A stretch of 64,000 bases of DNA from Saprospiraceae bacterium (GTDB lineage Bacteria > Bacteroidota > Bacteroidia > Chitinophagales > Saprospiraceae). The position numbers were made by a program, and so were the translations under genes. The notes beneath the pieces were generated by a model. The model saw only the letters and a list, made by a program, of their open reading frames with translations, searched no databases and was not told where the DNA came from. Each line of letters begins with the position of its first letter. The stretch's first letter is position 1. Shown here in pieces: positions 54,314 through 62,967 of the stretch. The stretch is from contig JADJNF010000001.1 of assembly GCA_016714445.1 (NCBI GenBank), positions 1 through 64,000 of the forward strand. The letters run 5' to 3'.

Positions 54314-55468
54314 ATGAACAAAATTATTATTGTATTACTAATTTTTGCAGCAATTACAAGTTTTGGGCAGGTAAAAACAGGAGATAAAGTACCTAAATAT
54401 ATTTTTAAAGAAATACTAAATGGAGACAAAAAGCCATTTGATATCAGTAATCAAGGTAAACCTCTCATACTGGAATTTTGGGCTACCTGGTGTGCACCTT
54501 GTATACCTGCAATGAAAGAATTAGAACTTTATCAAAACAAATTTGGAAATCAGTTAGAAATTTTAACTATATCCAATGATAAATTAAAAAACCTGTTACG
54601 ATATATCGACAATACCAAAACCACCCTGAAAATAGCCTCGGATAGTAGTCATGTAAACATATTTAACTATGGTAGTGTACCGCACACCATACTAATTGAT
54701 AAAAACGGTATGGTAAAAGCTATTACTACCCCTGACCAACTTACAGAGAAACTCATTGCAGATTTCATAGCAGGTAAAGAAATTGAGCTAAAGGTAAAAG
54801 ATGATAAACCAACAAATTTAGATTTGTTCAAAGAAGTTAAAAATCAGTTTTATCAATATACATTGACCGCCGAAAATAAAAATGTAAGTTTCAGAAATGA
54901 AATAAAACGCAATCAAAATAATGAACCCATTTCATTGAACTTTAATAATGTATCGATATACAGGTTACTTACAGACATTTATGAACTTACTACAGCAGCA
55001 AGATTGGATGTAAATTTAGATTCTATCAGCAATAATAAATATTGCTTTAAACTGGAACAATCTTCAGGATATAGTAAAAATATACTTGATCATGCGAAAG
55101 AAATTCTCAATGAATACTGTGGCTTTAAGGCTCGTTTAATAGAAAAATCCATTGACTCATTATATACTTTGCAGGTCATAGACAGTACAAGGCTTCCCGA
55201 TAAGTCGTTGGATGAAAAACATACTATGGAATTTGCAGGCCCCATTTTTAAAGGAAGAAAAATCAGTTCAGACCAATTGATTATGTATTTAGAGAATCAA
55301 ACTTACCTGCCGGTAAAAGACAAAACAGGGCTTGATTTTGTTTTTGATATGGAATTAAACTGGAGTTATGAGAATCCCAAAACATTGAATGAAGAGTTAA
55401 AAAAGTATGGTTTAAAACTAAAAAAATCTGACATTCCTGAAAAGATTGTACTGTTAGAAATAAAATAA
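54314..55468 (+). CDS. Thioredoxin-domain (TlpA-like) exported protein with unusual C-terminal domain
   Basis: A 384-residue exported protein with signal peptide about 1-18 (TSFG-QVK). The redox domain (about 20-155) has the active site FWATWCAPC (Cys60, Cys63), the cis-proline region VPHTILIDKNG, and normal TlpA/ResA length. About 225 further residues follow (YQYTLTAENKNVSFRN ... LRKSDIPEKIVLLEIK region) with features like the DUF3738 domain found fused to TlpA modules, a tentative match. It is probably a periplasmic thiol-disulfide protein. It is followed by repeat module M2. Confidence 0.82.
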   Translation: MNKIIIVLLIFAAITSFGQVKTGDKVPKYIFKEILNGDKKPFDISNQGKPLILEFWATWCAPCIPAMKELELYQNKFGNQLEILTISNDKLKNLLRYIDNTKTTLKIASDSSHVNIFNYGSVPHTILIDKNGMVKAITTPDQLTEKLIADFIAGKEIELKVKDDKPTNLDLFKEVKNQFYQYTLTAENKNVSFRNEIKRNQNNEPISLNFNNVSIYRLLTDIYELTTAARLDVNLDSISNNKYCFKLEQSSGYSKNILDHAKEILNEYCGFKARLIEKSIDSLYTLQVIDSTRLPDKSLDEKHTMEFAGPIFKGRKISSDQLIMYLENQTYLPVKDKTGLDFVFDMELNWSYENPKTLNEELKKYGLKLKKSDIPEKIVLLEIK

Positions 55469-55493
55469 CGGCAGCCATAATCCGGTAGAGGGC

Positions 55494-55738
55494 CCCACCA
55501 AATGATGTGGGAGTTGTTTTTGTTGCGGAATTGCTTAATTGCTTAATTGCGGAGTTGCGGATTTGTTGAGTTGTTGGGTTCCGATAGCTATCGAGAGCTG
55601 AATTGGGGATTTGCGAAGTTGCTAAATTGCGGAATTGTGGAATTGCGAAGTTGTTGGAGTTGGGGATTTGAGGAGTTGTGGAGTTGCTAAATTGTGGAGT
55701 TAGTCTACTTCGTAGATGCGGAGTTGCGGAATTGGGGG
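55494..55738. repeat. Gene-trailing repeat module M2
   Basis: Begins with CCCACCAAATGATGTGGG (hairpin), then long degenerate TTGCGGAATTGCTTAATTGC repeats. It contains CCGATAGCTATCG at 55581-55593 and a small CTACTTCGTAG palindrome near 55705. It is longer than M1 and M3, as if the simple repeat had expanded. The 418-bp gap (55469-55886) holds M2 and S2, and no supported gene. Confidence 0.7.
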
Positions 55739-55742
55739 GCAC

Positions 55743-55846
55743 AATGACAGCTAGCATAGAGAAAGTGGTCAGTACGATGTATTTGCAAAGTTTATGTGAG
55801 TGGAAAGAATAAAAAAAAACCGGAATAAAGATATATTTTTGTTGCA
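55743..55846 (+). repeat. Duplicated upstream segment S2 with promoter-like box
   Basis: The second copy of the segment at 48468-48550, with ATGACAGC, AGAAAGTGGTCA and the CCGGAATAAAGATATATTTT block. TATTTTTG at 55834-55841 would serve the orphan lipoprotein gene. The middle is longer than in S1. Confidence 0.6.
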
Positions 55847-55886
55847 GTATTAAATGAGTCATGCTCATTTAATTAAAAAAGAAAGT

Positions 55887-56588
55887 ATGAAGCTAAAAAT
55901 TGGATTAATTGTAATAATTTTCATTTTTCAATTTTCCTGTAAATCAGACCAAATAAATAAATTAAGGATAAATACCACATTTTCGGCTAAAGAAACAGAT
56001 CAAATAATAGAAATGTTACATAGGTTTGATTCCGAAATATGTATAAATGAGCAAAAGGAAATAGATGTAATTGAAGATTGTTATGCGTCATTTTTCAAAA
56101 GGATAAAAAAAGAAACAGATTACGGAAAATTAGATATTGGAATCAGCGAGGTCCAACAGGATTTTATAATTAGTGCACTTGATAAATCTTTGAGAAAAGA
56201 GTTTTGGGCAGAAGGAATAGGAGTATTAAACAGAGTAATTAACGCTACTAGTCCCCCAAAAACATATCATGATACAATCAAGGTTATTAGTATTGGAAAA
56301 GGTATGTTTTTAGATTTTCTTAAAAATGATGTATCAGCAGTAAGTTCCAAAGTCAAAGATTACTATGAGCGTTATTTGAATATGGGGGTAACACCAACAA
56401 TTGAAGCGGATATAATTACAAACTATGAAGAATACGATATATCAGACGAAAGAATTAGGCTTTTTATTGCAGTTCACTATTTAACGAAAAACAGTAATAT
56501 TTTGTACTCCAATTTATCATACGAAAAGTCGTGGGACGATTTCAAAAGGGAAACTAAAAATAATAAAGAAACAAAGAATAAAAATTGA
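55887..56588 (+). CDS. Lipoprotein of unknown function
   Basis: A 233-residue protein with lipobox FQFSC (Cys18). The ATG at 55887 is chosen because it starts the signal peptide; an in-frame ATG at 55854 would add 11 residues in front. The mature part is soluble, mixed helical and charged, with LNRVINATSPPKTYHDTIKV in the middle and a lysine-rich end (KNNKETKNKN). I recognise no family. It is preceded by S2 and followed by repeat module M3, so it has the look of a mobile or recently acquired gene. Confidence 0.7.
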   Translation: MKLKIGLIVIIFIFQFSCKSDQINKLRINTTFSAKETDQIIEMLHRFDSEICINEQKEIDVIEDCYASFFKRIKKETDYGKLDIGISEVQQDFIISALDKSLRKEFWAEGIGVLNRVINATSPPKTYHDTIKVISIGKGMFLDFLKNDVSAVSSKVKDYYERYLNMGVTPTIEADIITNYEEYDISDERIRLFIAVHYLTKNSNILYSNLSYEKSWDDFKRETKNNKETKNKN

Positions 56589-56603
56589 CCACCCATCGTG
56601 TAG

Positions 56604-56750
56604 ACGGTCCCACTAACCGAAGTGGGAATTGGTTTTGTTGCGGAATTGCTTAATTGCTTAATTGCGGAGTTGTTGAGTTGTTGGATCCCGATAGCTATCG
56701 GGAGCTGAATTGGGGATTTGCGAAAATGCGATGTTGTGGAGTTGGGGGAA
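56604..56750. repeat. Gene-trailing repeat module M3
   Basis: Starts with CCCACTAACCGAAGTGGG (perfect 5-bp hairpin), followed by TTGCGGAATTGC repeats, then the perfect palindrome CCCGATAGCTATCGGG at 56687-56702. It lies directly after the orphan lipoprotein gene. It is the best-preserved of the three modules. Confidence 0.75.
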
Positions 56751-57051
56751 ATGTGTATGAAAGATCTTTGTGAATAGAGCTATTTTACAGACTTTTTATT
56801 TCTCTGCTTACACGATCCGAATAATGTTTATAATGAACATCAAGCGTATGCCTTTTGCCTTTGATAAATGCTTTGGGGATCTAATCTGCTTATTTTATTG
56901 CCAATTTTGTCACATTTTTTGGCAAAGACCAAAGTCCCGGGAATTATGCAGCAGTCAGTTTTGATTGTACCTTCGAAAATGGGTAAGCAGATCCCAATGA
57001 CGTTTTTTTATTATTCACTTTTGGGACCGGACTTATTTTTTGTTCCCCATC
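56751..57051. other. Intergenic stretch without recognised content
   Basis: Between module M3 and the end of the convergent DNA alkylation repair-like gene. Two overlapping plus-strand ORFs (56770-56964 and 56868-57269) have compositions unlike the real proteins here, and the second runs antisense through a real gene. No RNA gene or terminator is convincing. Confidence 0.4.
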
Positions 57052-57750
57052 TTATATCTTCCTCAATGCTTCCTTCTTTGTCAAACCGGACAATTGCGGA
57101 TTGGCCTCCACAAACTGCCGAACTGCAAGGGGATTGTATTTGCTATATTGGCGAAGTGCCCACCCCTGCCCTTTTCTTACAAAAAATTCTTTGGATGTAT
57201 CATGACTTAAAATGGCTTCAGATAATAGGTTCCAGTCTGTGTCCTTACCATGCTTCAACTGACAAATAATAGCTGAACGCTGCAACCAAATATTTTCACT
57301 TTCCATCCAGCGATAGACGTATTGATCCCTTATTTGATGGTTATCTCTAAATATACTTCCTGCTAAGGCTGGAGCAATACCATCCACAGTATCCCACCAA
57401 GATTTTGAAATGATCATATTTTCCAGTTGAGGCAGATCCGCGGCAGTCATTTTATTTGCAAATGGTGTTAACAAATCTATGGCTATGTATTGCATTTCTC
57501 TATGAGCGTCGGCCCATAAATATTCTACCAATTGCCACAAATGATCATCCAATACTAACTTATAATTCTTCTTAAATGTCCTCGATATTTCTTTTCTATT
57601 AAGGGCGTTTATACCATAAAAGTCAAACAAATATTTCATGTACGCCTTCATCGCCAAAGCCTTTGCCTGATCTGAAAGTTCTTCACATTGCTGCTTTAAA
57701 TCCTGATAAATTAACTGCGTGTTCAAATCAATCGGTATAACTTTCTTCAT
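57052..57750 (-). CDS. DNA alkylation repair protein (AlkD-like HEAT-repeat family)
   Basis: A 232-residue cytosolic protein of the AlkC/AlkD-type HEAT-repeat glycosylase family. Family features include the LWQLVEYLWADAHREMQYIAIDLL repeat, then SKSWWDTVDGIAPALAGSIF and YRWMESENIWLQRSAIICQL. The end is EFFVRKGQGWALRQYSKYNPLAVRQFVE with the catalytic-region aspartate/tryptophan pattern. It removes alkylated bases in studied members. The chosen ATG (57750) gives a natural start and overlaps the preceding gene's end by 23 bp, so the two form one unit. Confidence 0.87.
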   Translation of the reverse strand: MKKVIPIDLNTQLIYQDLKQQCEELSDQAKALAMKAYMKYLFDFYGINALNRKEISRTFKKNYKLVLDDHLWQLVEYLWADAHREMQYIAIDLLTPFANKMTAADLPQLENMIISKSWWDTVDGIAPALAGSIFRDNHQIRDQYVYRWMESENIWLQRSAIICQLKHGKDTDWNLLSEAILSHDTSKEFFVRKGQGWALRQYSKYNPLAVRQFVEANPQLSGLTKKEALRKI

Positions 57751-58378
57751 AATGACTTTTATCACAGGATACAATTATAATACCCACAATAATGCTTATA
57801 ATAATAGAAAATGCAGCACCAATACTATTGGAAATGGCCAGCATACTTCCGCCCTTTCCCGAAAGCATGATCCATTTAAAAATACTGAAGGCAATATTTG
57901 CGCCTAAGACAGTATAGGCCAGTTGAATAGAAAAGTCCTTTTTGATAAGTAAAAATAAGCCACCTACCAGAAATAAAACAGAGAAAAATAATCCAATGTA
58001 TCCTAATCTGATCATCCATTGGATGGTTTCTTCAGGTACATCCAAAAAGCCTTCAATCATATCTTTTACCTCATTGATGTCTTTTTTTTCTCCATTTATA
58101 TCTATTGCGCTTGTATCAGTATTTACGACATCTTCTTCAACTTCTTCAGAAATAGTATCCATTGTTAGCGTATCAACTGCAACAGCATCAGGGGAAACTG
58201 CGGCTAACGAATCCTTTTCTTTTTCAATGGATGCATCAATCTTGTTCATAAATTTGTCCTTCATGGCCAGCATTGACCTGATATTGATATACTGTATGTC
58301 ATTTTTAATACCACAGCCACCGATAAGCATCATCAGGATGGCAACAATTATAGCCCAGGTAGGCGTCTGACTTTTCAT
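57728..58378 (-). CDS. Membrane protein of unknown function, four helices
   Basis: A 216-residue protein. An N-terminal hydrophobic segment (about 8-22, WAIIVAILMMLIGGC) could be a lipobox signal with Cys22 or a helix. A charged extracytoplasmic part with an acidic linker (residues 60-110, many Glu/Asp) follows, then three helices (about 122-145, 152-170, 183-205). I recognise no family. It precedes and overlaps the DNA repair gene by 23 bp; a shared function is not evident from sequence. Confidence 0.7.
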   Translation of the reverse strand: MKSQTPTWAIIVAILMMLIGGCGIKNDIQYINIRSMLAMKDKFMNKIDASIEKEKDSLAAVSPDAVAVDTLTMDTISEEVEEDVVNTDTSAIDINGEKKDINEVKDMIEGFLDVPEETIQWMIRLGYIGLFFSVLFLVGGLFLLIKKDFSIQLAYTVLGANIAFSIFKWIMLSGKGGSMLAISNSIGAAFSIIISIIVGIIIVSCDKSHYEESYTD

Positions 58379-58477
58379 AAGACTATGTTTATTTTAATAA
58401 AACTCTTCAAAGATAACTTCTTGTTTGCAAAATACAAAACCTAAGTACGTATCTTTACCAAAAATATAGACCAATAC

Positions 58478-59305
58478 ATGCATTTACACAATCAATATAT
58501 TAAGCTACCTGACTATACATCTTTATATACTATTTCAAATACTATTTCAGATGCAAAGGCCAATATCATTTTTCTTCATGGTTATACTGAGCATATAGGC
58601 AGATATGGGTGGATGATAGAGCAAATGAATCAAGCCGGAATAAATGTTTTTGCCTACGATCATCGTGGATATGGCAAATCTGATGGTACACGGGCATATA
58701 TAAATAGATTCGGGCAATACATTGATGATCTTGATGTATATCTCAACCAACTTAAAAAGCCTGAACTCCCTACCTTCCTTATGGGACACAGCATGGGTAG
58801 TCTGATCGGAGTAGGCTATTTAGTAAATCATTTAGAACATCAATTTGCTGGATTTATATCTTCTTCCGGGGCACTAAAAATAGATGAAAGTATTTCACCC
58901 TTTTTGAGGAAGATATCCGGAATCATGAGCAAAATAGCACCTCATCTGAAAACTATAAAACTTGATCCCAATGCTCTCAGTCGTGACCCAAAAGAAGTAG
59001 TAAAGTATTTTACGGATCCCGGAGTATATCATGGAGGTACCAAGGCAAGGTTAGGTTTTGAAATGCTGGAAGCTATGAAATCAGCTCAGAATAACTTTCA
59101 TAAAATAAATATTCCGGTTTTAATACTTCATGGTACTGAAGACAAACTGGCAGACCCTCTAGGAAGCCAATGGATGTATGACAAAGTATCTTCCACTGAC
59201 AAAAAATTAGAATATTTTGAAGGCTTATATCACGAAATCATGAATGAACCGGAAAAGGACGATGTCATAAAAGTATTGATCACCTGGATAAAAGAAAGAT
59301 CATAA
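58478..59305 (+). CDS. Alpha/beta hydrolase, monoacylglycerol-lipase-like
   Basis: A 275-residue cytosolic hydrolase. The nucleophile elbow is G103-H-S105-M-G107, the acid is Asp222 (HGTEDKLAD) and the histidine is His252 (LYHEIMNE). The LHGYTEHIGRYGWM oxyanion-hole region and FAYDHRGYGKSDG strongly resemble monoglyceride lipases and lysophospholipases of the Hydrolase_4 family. It is transcribed away from the membrane protein gene, with 99 bp between them, and appears monocistronic. Confidence 0.9.
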   Translation: MHLHNQYIKLPDYTSLYTISNTISDAKANIIFLHGYTEHIGRYGWMIEQMNQAGINVFAYDHRGYGKSDGTRAYINRFGQYIDDLDVYLNQLKKPELPTFLMGHSMGSLIGVGYLVNHLEHQFAGFISSSGALKIDESISPFLRKISGIMSKIAPHLKTIKLDPNALSRDPKEVVKYFTDPGVYHGGTKARLGFEMLEAMKSAQNNFHKINIPVLILHGTEDKLADPLGSQWMYDKVSSTDKKLEYFEGLYHEIMNEPEKDDVIKVLITWIKERS

Positions 59306-59367
59306 TTCGGCTACATTTTTTCTCCAATTTGATACAGAACAGATGTTAAACTTACAAATATTTCTAT

Positions 59368-60192
59368 TTAGGGTAAGTCAATGCCAAGAAGAGAAAAGGG
59401 AATTTTTTTAACCGACTTAATACTCTCAACATTTAGTATTAACTTCATGCCCGGATCAGGTATCTCTTCAAAAAAATAGGTATAAACTACATTGGTAGAT
59501 GAAGACGAAACCGGAGATATTTTTTTGCCTTTGGCATCCTCAAATTCAAAACCTAAAATAGCTGAGTTGTCACCACCTACAGCAAAAAAGAGTATTTTTT
59601 TTAAATCATCTTCAGCATAATAGGTCAAACCACTCGCCAGTGAACTAACTTCCGAAGCAAAATTTCTTTCGGATTCAGGTAGTTTTTCTATCGCTTCGTA
59701 TCTTTTCATGTAATCCACTTCATTTTTTTTAGCTAGTGTGGCCTTGTCATAATAAAACACTGAAAAAGCAGAACCTTTGGGTGCCAGATTTACCTCAGGT
59801 TTTTTCATAAAACCGCTCAGCTTTACAATACCACCATTTGCTTCGGTAGGTTTATATAGACTTATAGTACCATCTACCGTAATAGAAGATGCAGATCTTG
59901 ATGGTTTCAGTAACTGGATAGTAATATTTTCAGTGATTGGTTTATAATCAGGGGTATTATGATTTTCAGAGATCAGATTTATACCTTTATTATCGACAGC
60001 ACGTTTTATTTCATCAATTTTGTAATAAGTATAGTTCCTGATTTCGTCACCTATAGGTTTTACATCTATTTTGCAATAATCCCAACTTCCCGACAAAGAT
60101 CGCAGTTCTTCAATATTCACTACAGAAAGCTTTTGAGACTGAATAAATGACGTTGATGTAAATAAAAATAGTGAGAAAAATAATGCTTTCAT
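59368..60192 (-). CDS. Secreted protein of unknown function
   Basis: A 274-residue exported protein with signal peptide about 1-19 (FIQS-QKL). The mature part is beta-rich by eye, with a possible carbohydrate-binding/jelly-roll feel (TVDGTISLYKPTEANGGIVKLSGF, NSAILGFEFEDAKGKKISPVSSSS). No T9SS tail or catalytic motif is visible, and I recognise no family. It is convergent with the hydrolase gene and has a long upstream gap. Confidence 0.65.
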   Translation of the reverse strand: MKALFFSLFLFTSTSFIQSQKLSVVNIEELRSLSGSWDYCKIDVKPIGDEIRNYTYYKIDEIKRAVDNKGINLISENHNTPDYKPITENITIQLLKPSRSASSITVDGTISLYKPTEANGGIVKLSGFMKKPEVNLAPKGSAFSVFYYDKATLAKKNEVDYMKRYEAIEKLPESERNFASEVSSLASGLTYYAEDDLKKILFFAVGGDNSAILGFEFEDAKGKKISPVSSSSTNVVYTYFFEEIPDPGMKLILNVESIKSVKKIPFSLLGIDLP

Positions 60193-60507
60193 GGCTTATC
60201 ATTTTATGTAAAGAAAATCAAACCTTATATAATAAAACAAAAATAATTCATTTTAAGATATAATTTGCCAACAAAGTATAAAATTCGATATAAATGGTAG
60301 GTTATTAACAATAAATCCATTGTTTGTATGTATTCCCCTTTCAAACAAAGTAAAGTTCAATACAATACAGTAAACATCAATTGGTTTGAGTAAAATTAAT
60401 TTAACAATTTAAGTCTACAAGATCAAAAGTTTAACAATATAAATAAAATGGTCTTTGATTGCAAAACAGATTTGATAAATAACTGAAATTTAAGGTGGTA
60501 AAAAAAA
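60193..60507. other. Intergenic stretch without recognised content
   Basis: Very AT-rich DNA upstream of the secreted-protein gene and downstream of GSIII. It should hold the promoter of the former near 60193-60290. No small ORF with a plausible product, RNA gene or repeat was seen; the GSIII terminator begins at 60508. Confidence 0.5.
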
Positions 60508-60557
60508 AGTGCATCCGGTTTATTATCCACTAAGGTCGACAATAAATCAAATGCACT
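60508..60557 (-). terminator. Probable rho-independent terminator of the GSIII gene
   Basis: AGTGCAT at 60508-60514 pairs with ATGCACT at 60551-60557, with further A/T pairing inside (TTTATT/AATAAA). On the minus strand a run of nine T follows. It is 28 bp after the GSIII stop. Confidence 0.75.
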
Positions 60558-60584
60558 AATTTTGTAATTATTTAGATAACCGAA

Positions 60585-62774
60585 TTATCTTGTGAATAAT
60601 AACTCCCTATATTTGGTTAATGGCCATAGTTCGTCATCCACCAAAAGCTCCAACTTGTCACAGGCATACCTGATTTCTTCAAAATATGGTTTAACTTTGT
60701 TACAGTAAGCTTCAGCTCTTTTGTCTGCATGATCGATTTTATTGGCTTTTTTTCGTTCTTCTGTCATTTTTTCAACATTTGACATAATAGTAGCCATATG
60801 ACCCGAGATATCCTTGATCAAACTGATTTGCTCAGAAGCGTATTTGGTATATTCATTTCCAAATATATCCTTTAGTCCTTTTACATTTTCGATCAGTTTA
60901 TTCTGATAATTTACTGCCGTAGGGATGATATGATTTCTTGAAATATCACCAAGTATTCTTCCTTCTATCTGTACTTTTTTGATATATTCTTCTAATTCTA
61001 TCTCATATCTTGCTTCGACTTCAACTTTGTTCATAATGGCATGTTTTTCATACAAATCAAAAGTTGATTTAGATATTTGAACCTTTAAAGCTTCCGGTGT
61101 AGTTTTAAAATTATTTAAACCACGCTTTTTAGCTTCTTTGACCCAATCATCACTGTAGCCATCTCCTTCAAATCTAATTTTTACAGATGATTTTATCAGC
61201 TCTCTCAATACATTGAAAATAGCATCATCTTTTTTCATATTTTTATTTTCAATCAAATTATCCACCTCAATTTTAAATTTACGAAGTTGTTCAGAGACGA
61301 TGACATTTAAGACAGTCATGGCTTTAGCACAATTAGCAGACGAACCTACGGCTCTGAACTCAAATTTATTTCCTGTAAATGCAAATGGGGAAGTTCTGTT
61401 CCTATCGGTATTATCCAAAAGTATTTCAGGTATTTTACCCACAACATTGAGTTTTAATTCTGTTTTTTCCTGTGGTGATAAACTACCATCAGATACATTT
61501 TCCAACTCATCCAGCACTTCTGTGAGATGTTTACCGATAAACACAGATATAATAGCCGGTGGAGCTTCGTTTGCCCCAAGTCGGTGGTCATTGTTGGCAG
61601 ACGCTATGGCAGCTCTCAATAAATCAGCATAATCATGGACTGCTTTGATCGTATTAATAAAAAATGTCAGGAATTGCAGATTGCTTTTTGGAGTTCTGCC
61701 AGGACTTAACAAATTTATCCCGGTATCTGTGGCTAAAGACCAGTTGTTGTGTTTTCCTGATCCGTTGATACCTGCAAATGGTTTCTCATGGAATAACACC
61801 TTAAAACTATGTCTTCCTGCTACTTTACTCATCACGTCCATCAACAGCGAGTTGTGGTCCACTGCAAGATTGGCTTCTTCAAATAATGGTGCAAGCTCAA
61901 ATTGATTTGGGGCAACTTCATTGTGTCTGGTTTTTACCGGAACACCTAACTTTATACATTCAATTTCGAGTTCCCTCATAAAAGCAAGAGCACGCTCAGG
62001 AATTGAACCGAAGTAATGATCTTCCAATTGTTGACCTTTTGCCGCTTCATGACCTAAAAGTACCCGACCAGCCATCATTAAATCCGGTCTGGATGCCGCC
62101 AAAGCGCTATCTACCAGAAAATATTCCTGTTCCCACCCCAAAGTAGCAATAACCTTGTTAACATTTTTATCAAAATAACGGGCTACTTCCGTTGCTGAGT
62201 TGTCGATGCTTTGCAAAGCCCTTAAAAGCGGAACTTTATTGTCTAAAGCTTCTCCTGTATAGGAAACAAAAATGGTAGGAATACATAATGTTGTTCCCAT
62301 AACAAAAGCAGGAGAAGTAGGATCCCATGCCGTATATCCTCTTGCTTCAAATGTATTTCTGATTCCTCCGCTTGGAAAACTGGATGCATCCGGTTCTTGC
62401 TGTACCAATTGACCACCATCAAATTTATCAATGGCTGTGCCGTCGCCTTTTGGTTCGAAAAAAGCGTCATGCTTTTCAGCAGTACCACCAGTCAAAGGTT
62501 GAAACCAATGTGTATAATGTGTAGCCCCTTTTGAAATGGCCCAAGACTTCATGGCTGAAGCTACCTGGTCTGCCACTTTTCTATCAATCTTTTTACCGTG
62601 ATTTATGGCGTCCATTACAGCATTAAACGCTTCTTTTGGCATAAAATGGTTGATGGATGAAGTATTAAAAACATTCACACCATACAACTCGGAACGACGC
62701 TCAGCTGGTTCATTAATGATCACAGGTTTTCTATCCAAAGCAGTTTTTAATGCTTCAAATCTTATAGTTGCCAT
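60585..62774 (-). CDS. glnN: Glutamine synthetase type III
   Basis: A 729-residue cytosolic enzyme that makes glutamine from glutamate, ammonia and ATP. The length and sequence match the GSIII class typical of Bacteroidota: RRSELYGVNVFNTSSINHFMP near the start, GWEQEYFLVDSALAASRPDL, KTRHNEVAPNQFELAPLFEEANLAVDHN, HEKPFAGINGSGKHNNWS and the GANEAPPAIISVFIG stretch. The C-terminal helical extension (about 500-729) is complete. It lies downstream of a second glutamine synthetase of a different class on the same strand, with a terminator between them. Confidence 0.96.
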   Translation of the reverse strand: MATIRFEALKTALDRKPVIINEPAERRSELYGVNVFNTSSINHFMPKEAFNAVMDAINHGKKIDRKVADQVASAMKSWAISKGATHYTHWFQPLTGGTAEKHDAFFEPKGDGTAIDKFDGGQLVQQEPDASSFPSGGIRNTFEARGYTAWDPTSPAFVMGTTLCIPTIFVSYTGEALDNKVPLLRALQSIDNSATEVARYFDKNVNKVIATLGWEQEYFLVDSALAASRPDLMMAGRVLLGHEAAKGQQLEDHYFGSIPERALAFMRELEIECIKLGVPVKTRHNEVAPNQFELAPLFEEANLAVDHNSLLMDVMSKVAGRHSFKVLFHEKPFAGINGSGKHNNWSLATDTGINLLSPGRTPKSNLQFLTFFINTIKAVHDYADLLRAAIASANNDHRLGANEAPPAIISVFIGKHLTEVLDELENVSDGSLSPQEKTELKLNVVGKIPEILLDNTDRNRTSPFAFTGNKFEFRAVGSSANCAKAMTVLNVIVSEQLRKFKIEVDNLIENKNMKKDDAIFNVLRELIKSSVKIRFEGDGYSDDWVKEAKKRGLNNFKTTPEALKVQISKSTFDLYEKHAIMNKVEVEARYEIELEEYIKKVQIEGRILGDISRNHIIPTAVNYQNKLIENVKGLKDIFGNEYTKYASEQISLIKDISGHMATIMSNVEKMTEERKKANKIDHADKRAEAYCNKVKPYFEEIRYACDKLELLVDDELWPLTKYRELLFTR

Positions 62775-62809
62775 ACGTATTTGATTTATTTAATTTTAAT
62801 AATATGGCG

Positions 62810-62817
62810 CAAAGGTA
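62810..62817 (-). promoter_or_regulatory. Candidate -7 box of the GSIII gene
   Basis: Read on the minus strand, TACCTTTG matches TAnnTTTG and lies 35 bp before the GSIII ATG, downstream of the GSII terminator. No clear -33 box was found. Confidence 0.4.
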
Positions 62818-62896
62818 TACTTAAAATGGGAGTATGTAAATAAAATGTATAAATATTTTCAGTTTACCTACGTAAAAATATAGGCTAAATATAAAA

Positions 62897-62922
62897 AACC
62901 TTGCTATTTCCATAACAAGGTT
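62897..62922 (-). terminator. Rho-independent terminator of the GSII gene
   Basis: AACCTTG and CAAGGTT form a perfect 7-bp stem with a 12-nt loop. On the minus strand it is followed by TTTTATATTT, 45 bp after the GSII stop, so the two glutamine synthetases are separate transcripts or only read through. Confidence 0.8.
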
Positions 62923-62967
62923 CAAATTTTTTTTGAAAACAATATTTAATTAAACGCAATAATTACT

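Noticed and set aside
55281..55868. Minus-strand ORF of 195 codons through repeat module M2
   Set aside because: Its product is a low-complexity translation of the TTGCGGAATTGC repeat (NSATPQLRNS-type) and of sequence antisense to a real gene.
48400..56800. Integron-like cassette array with attC sites
   Set aside because: Genes are followed by related repeat modules in one orientation, but no RYYYAAC/GTTRRRY core pairs of attC form were found and no integrase gene is in the window. The idea is kept only as a recombination-site possibility in the findings.
56770..57269. Plus-strand ORFs between module M3 and the AlkD-like gene
   Set aside because: They overlap one another, one runs antisense through the AlkD-like gene, and neither shows recognisable features.
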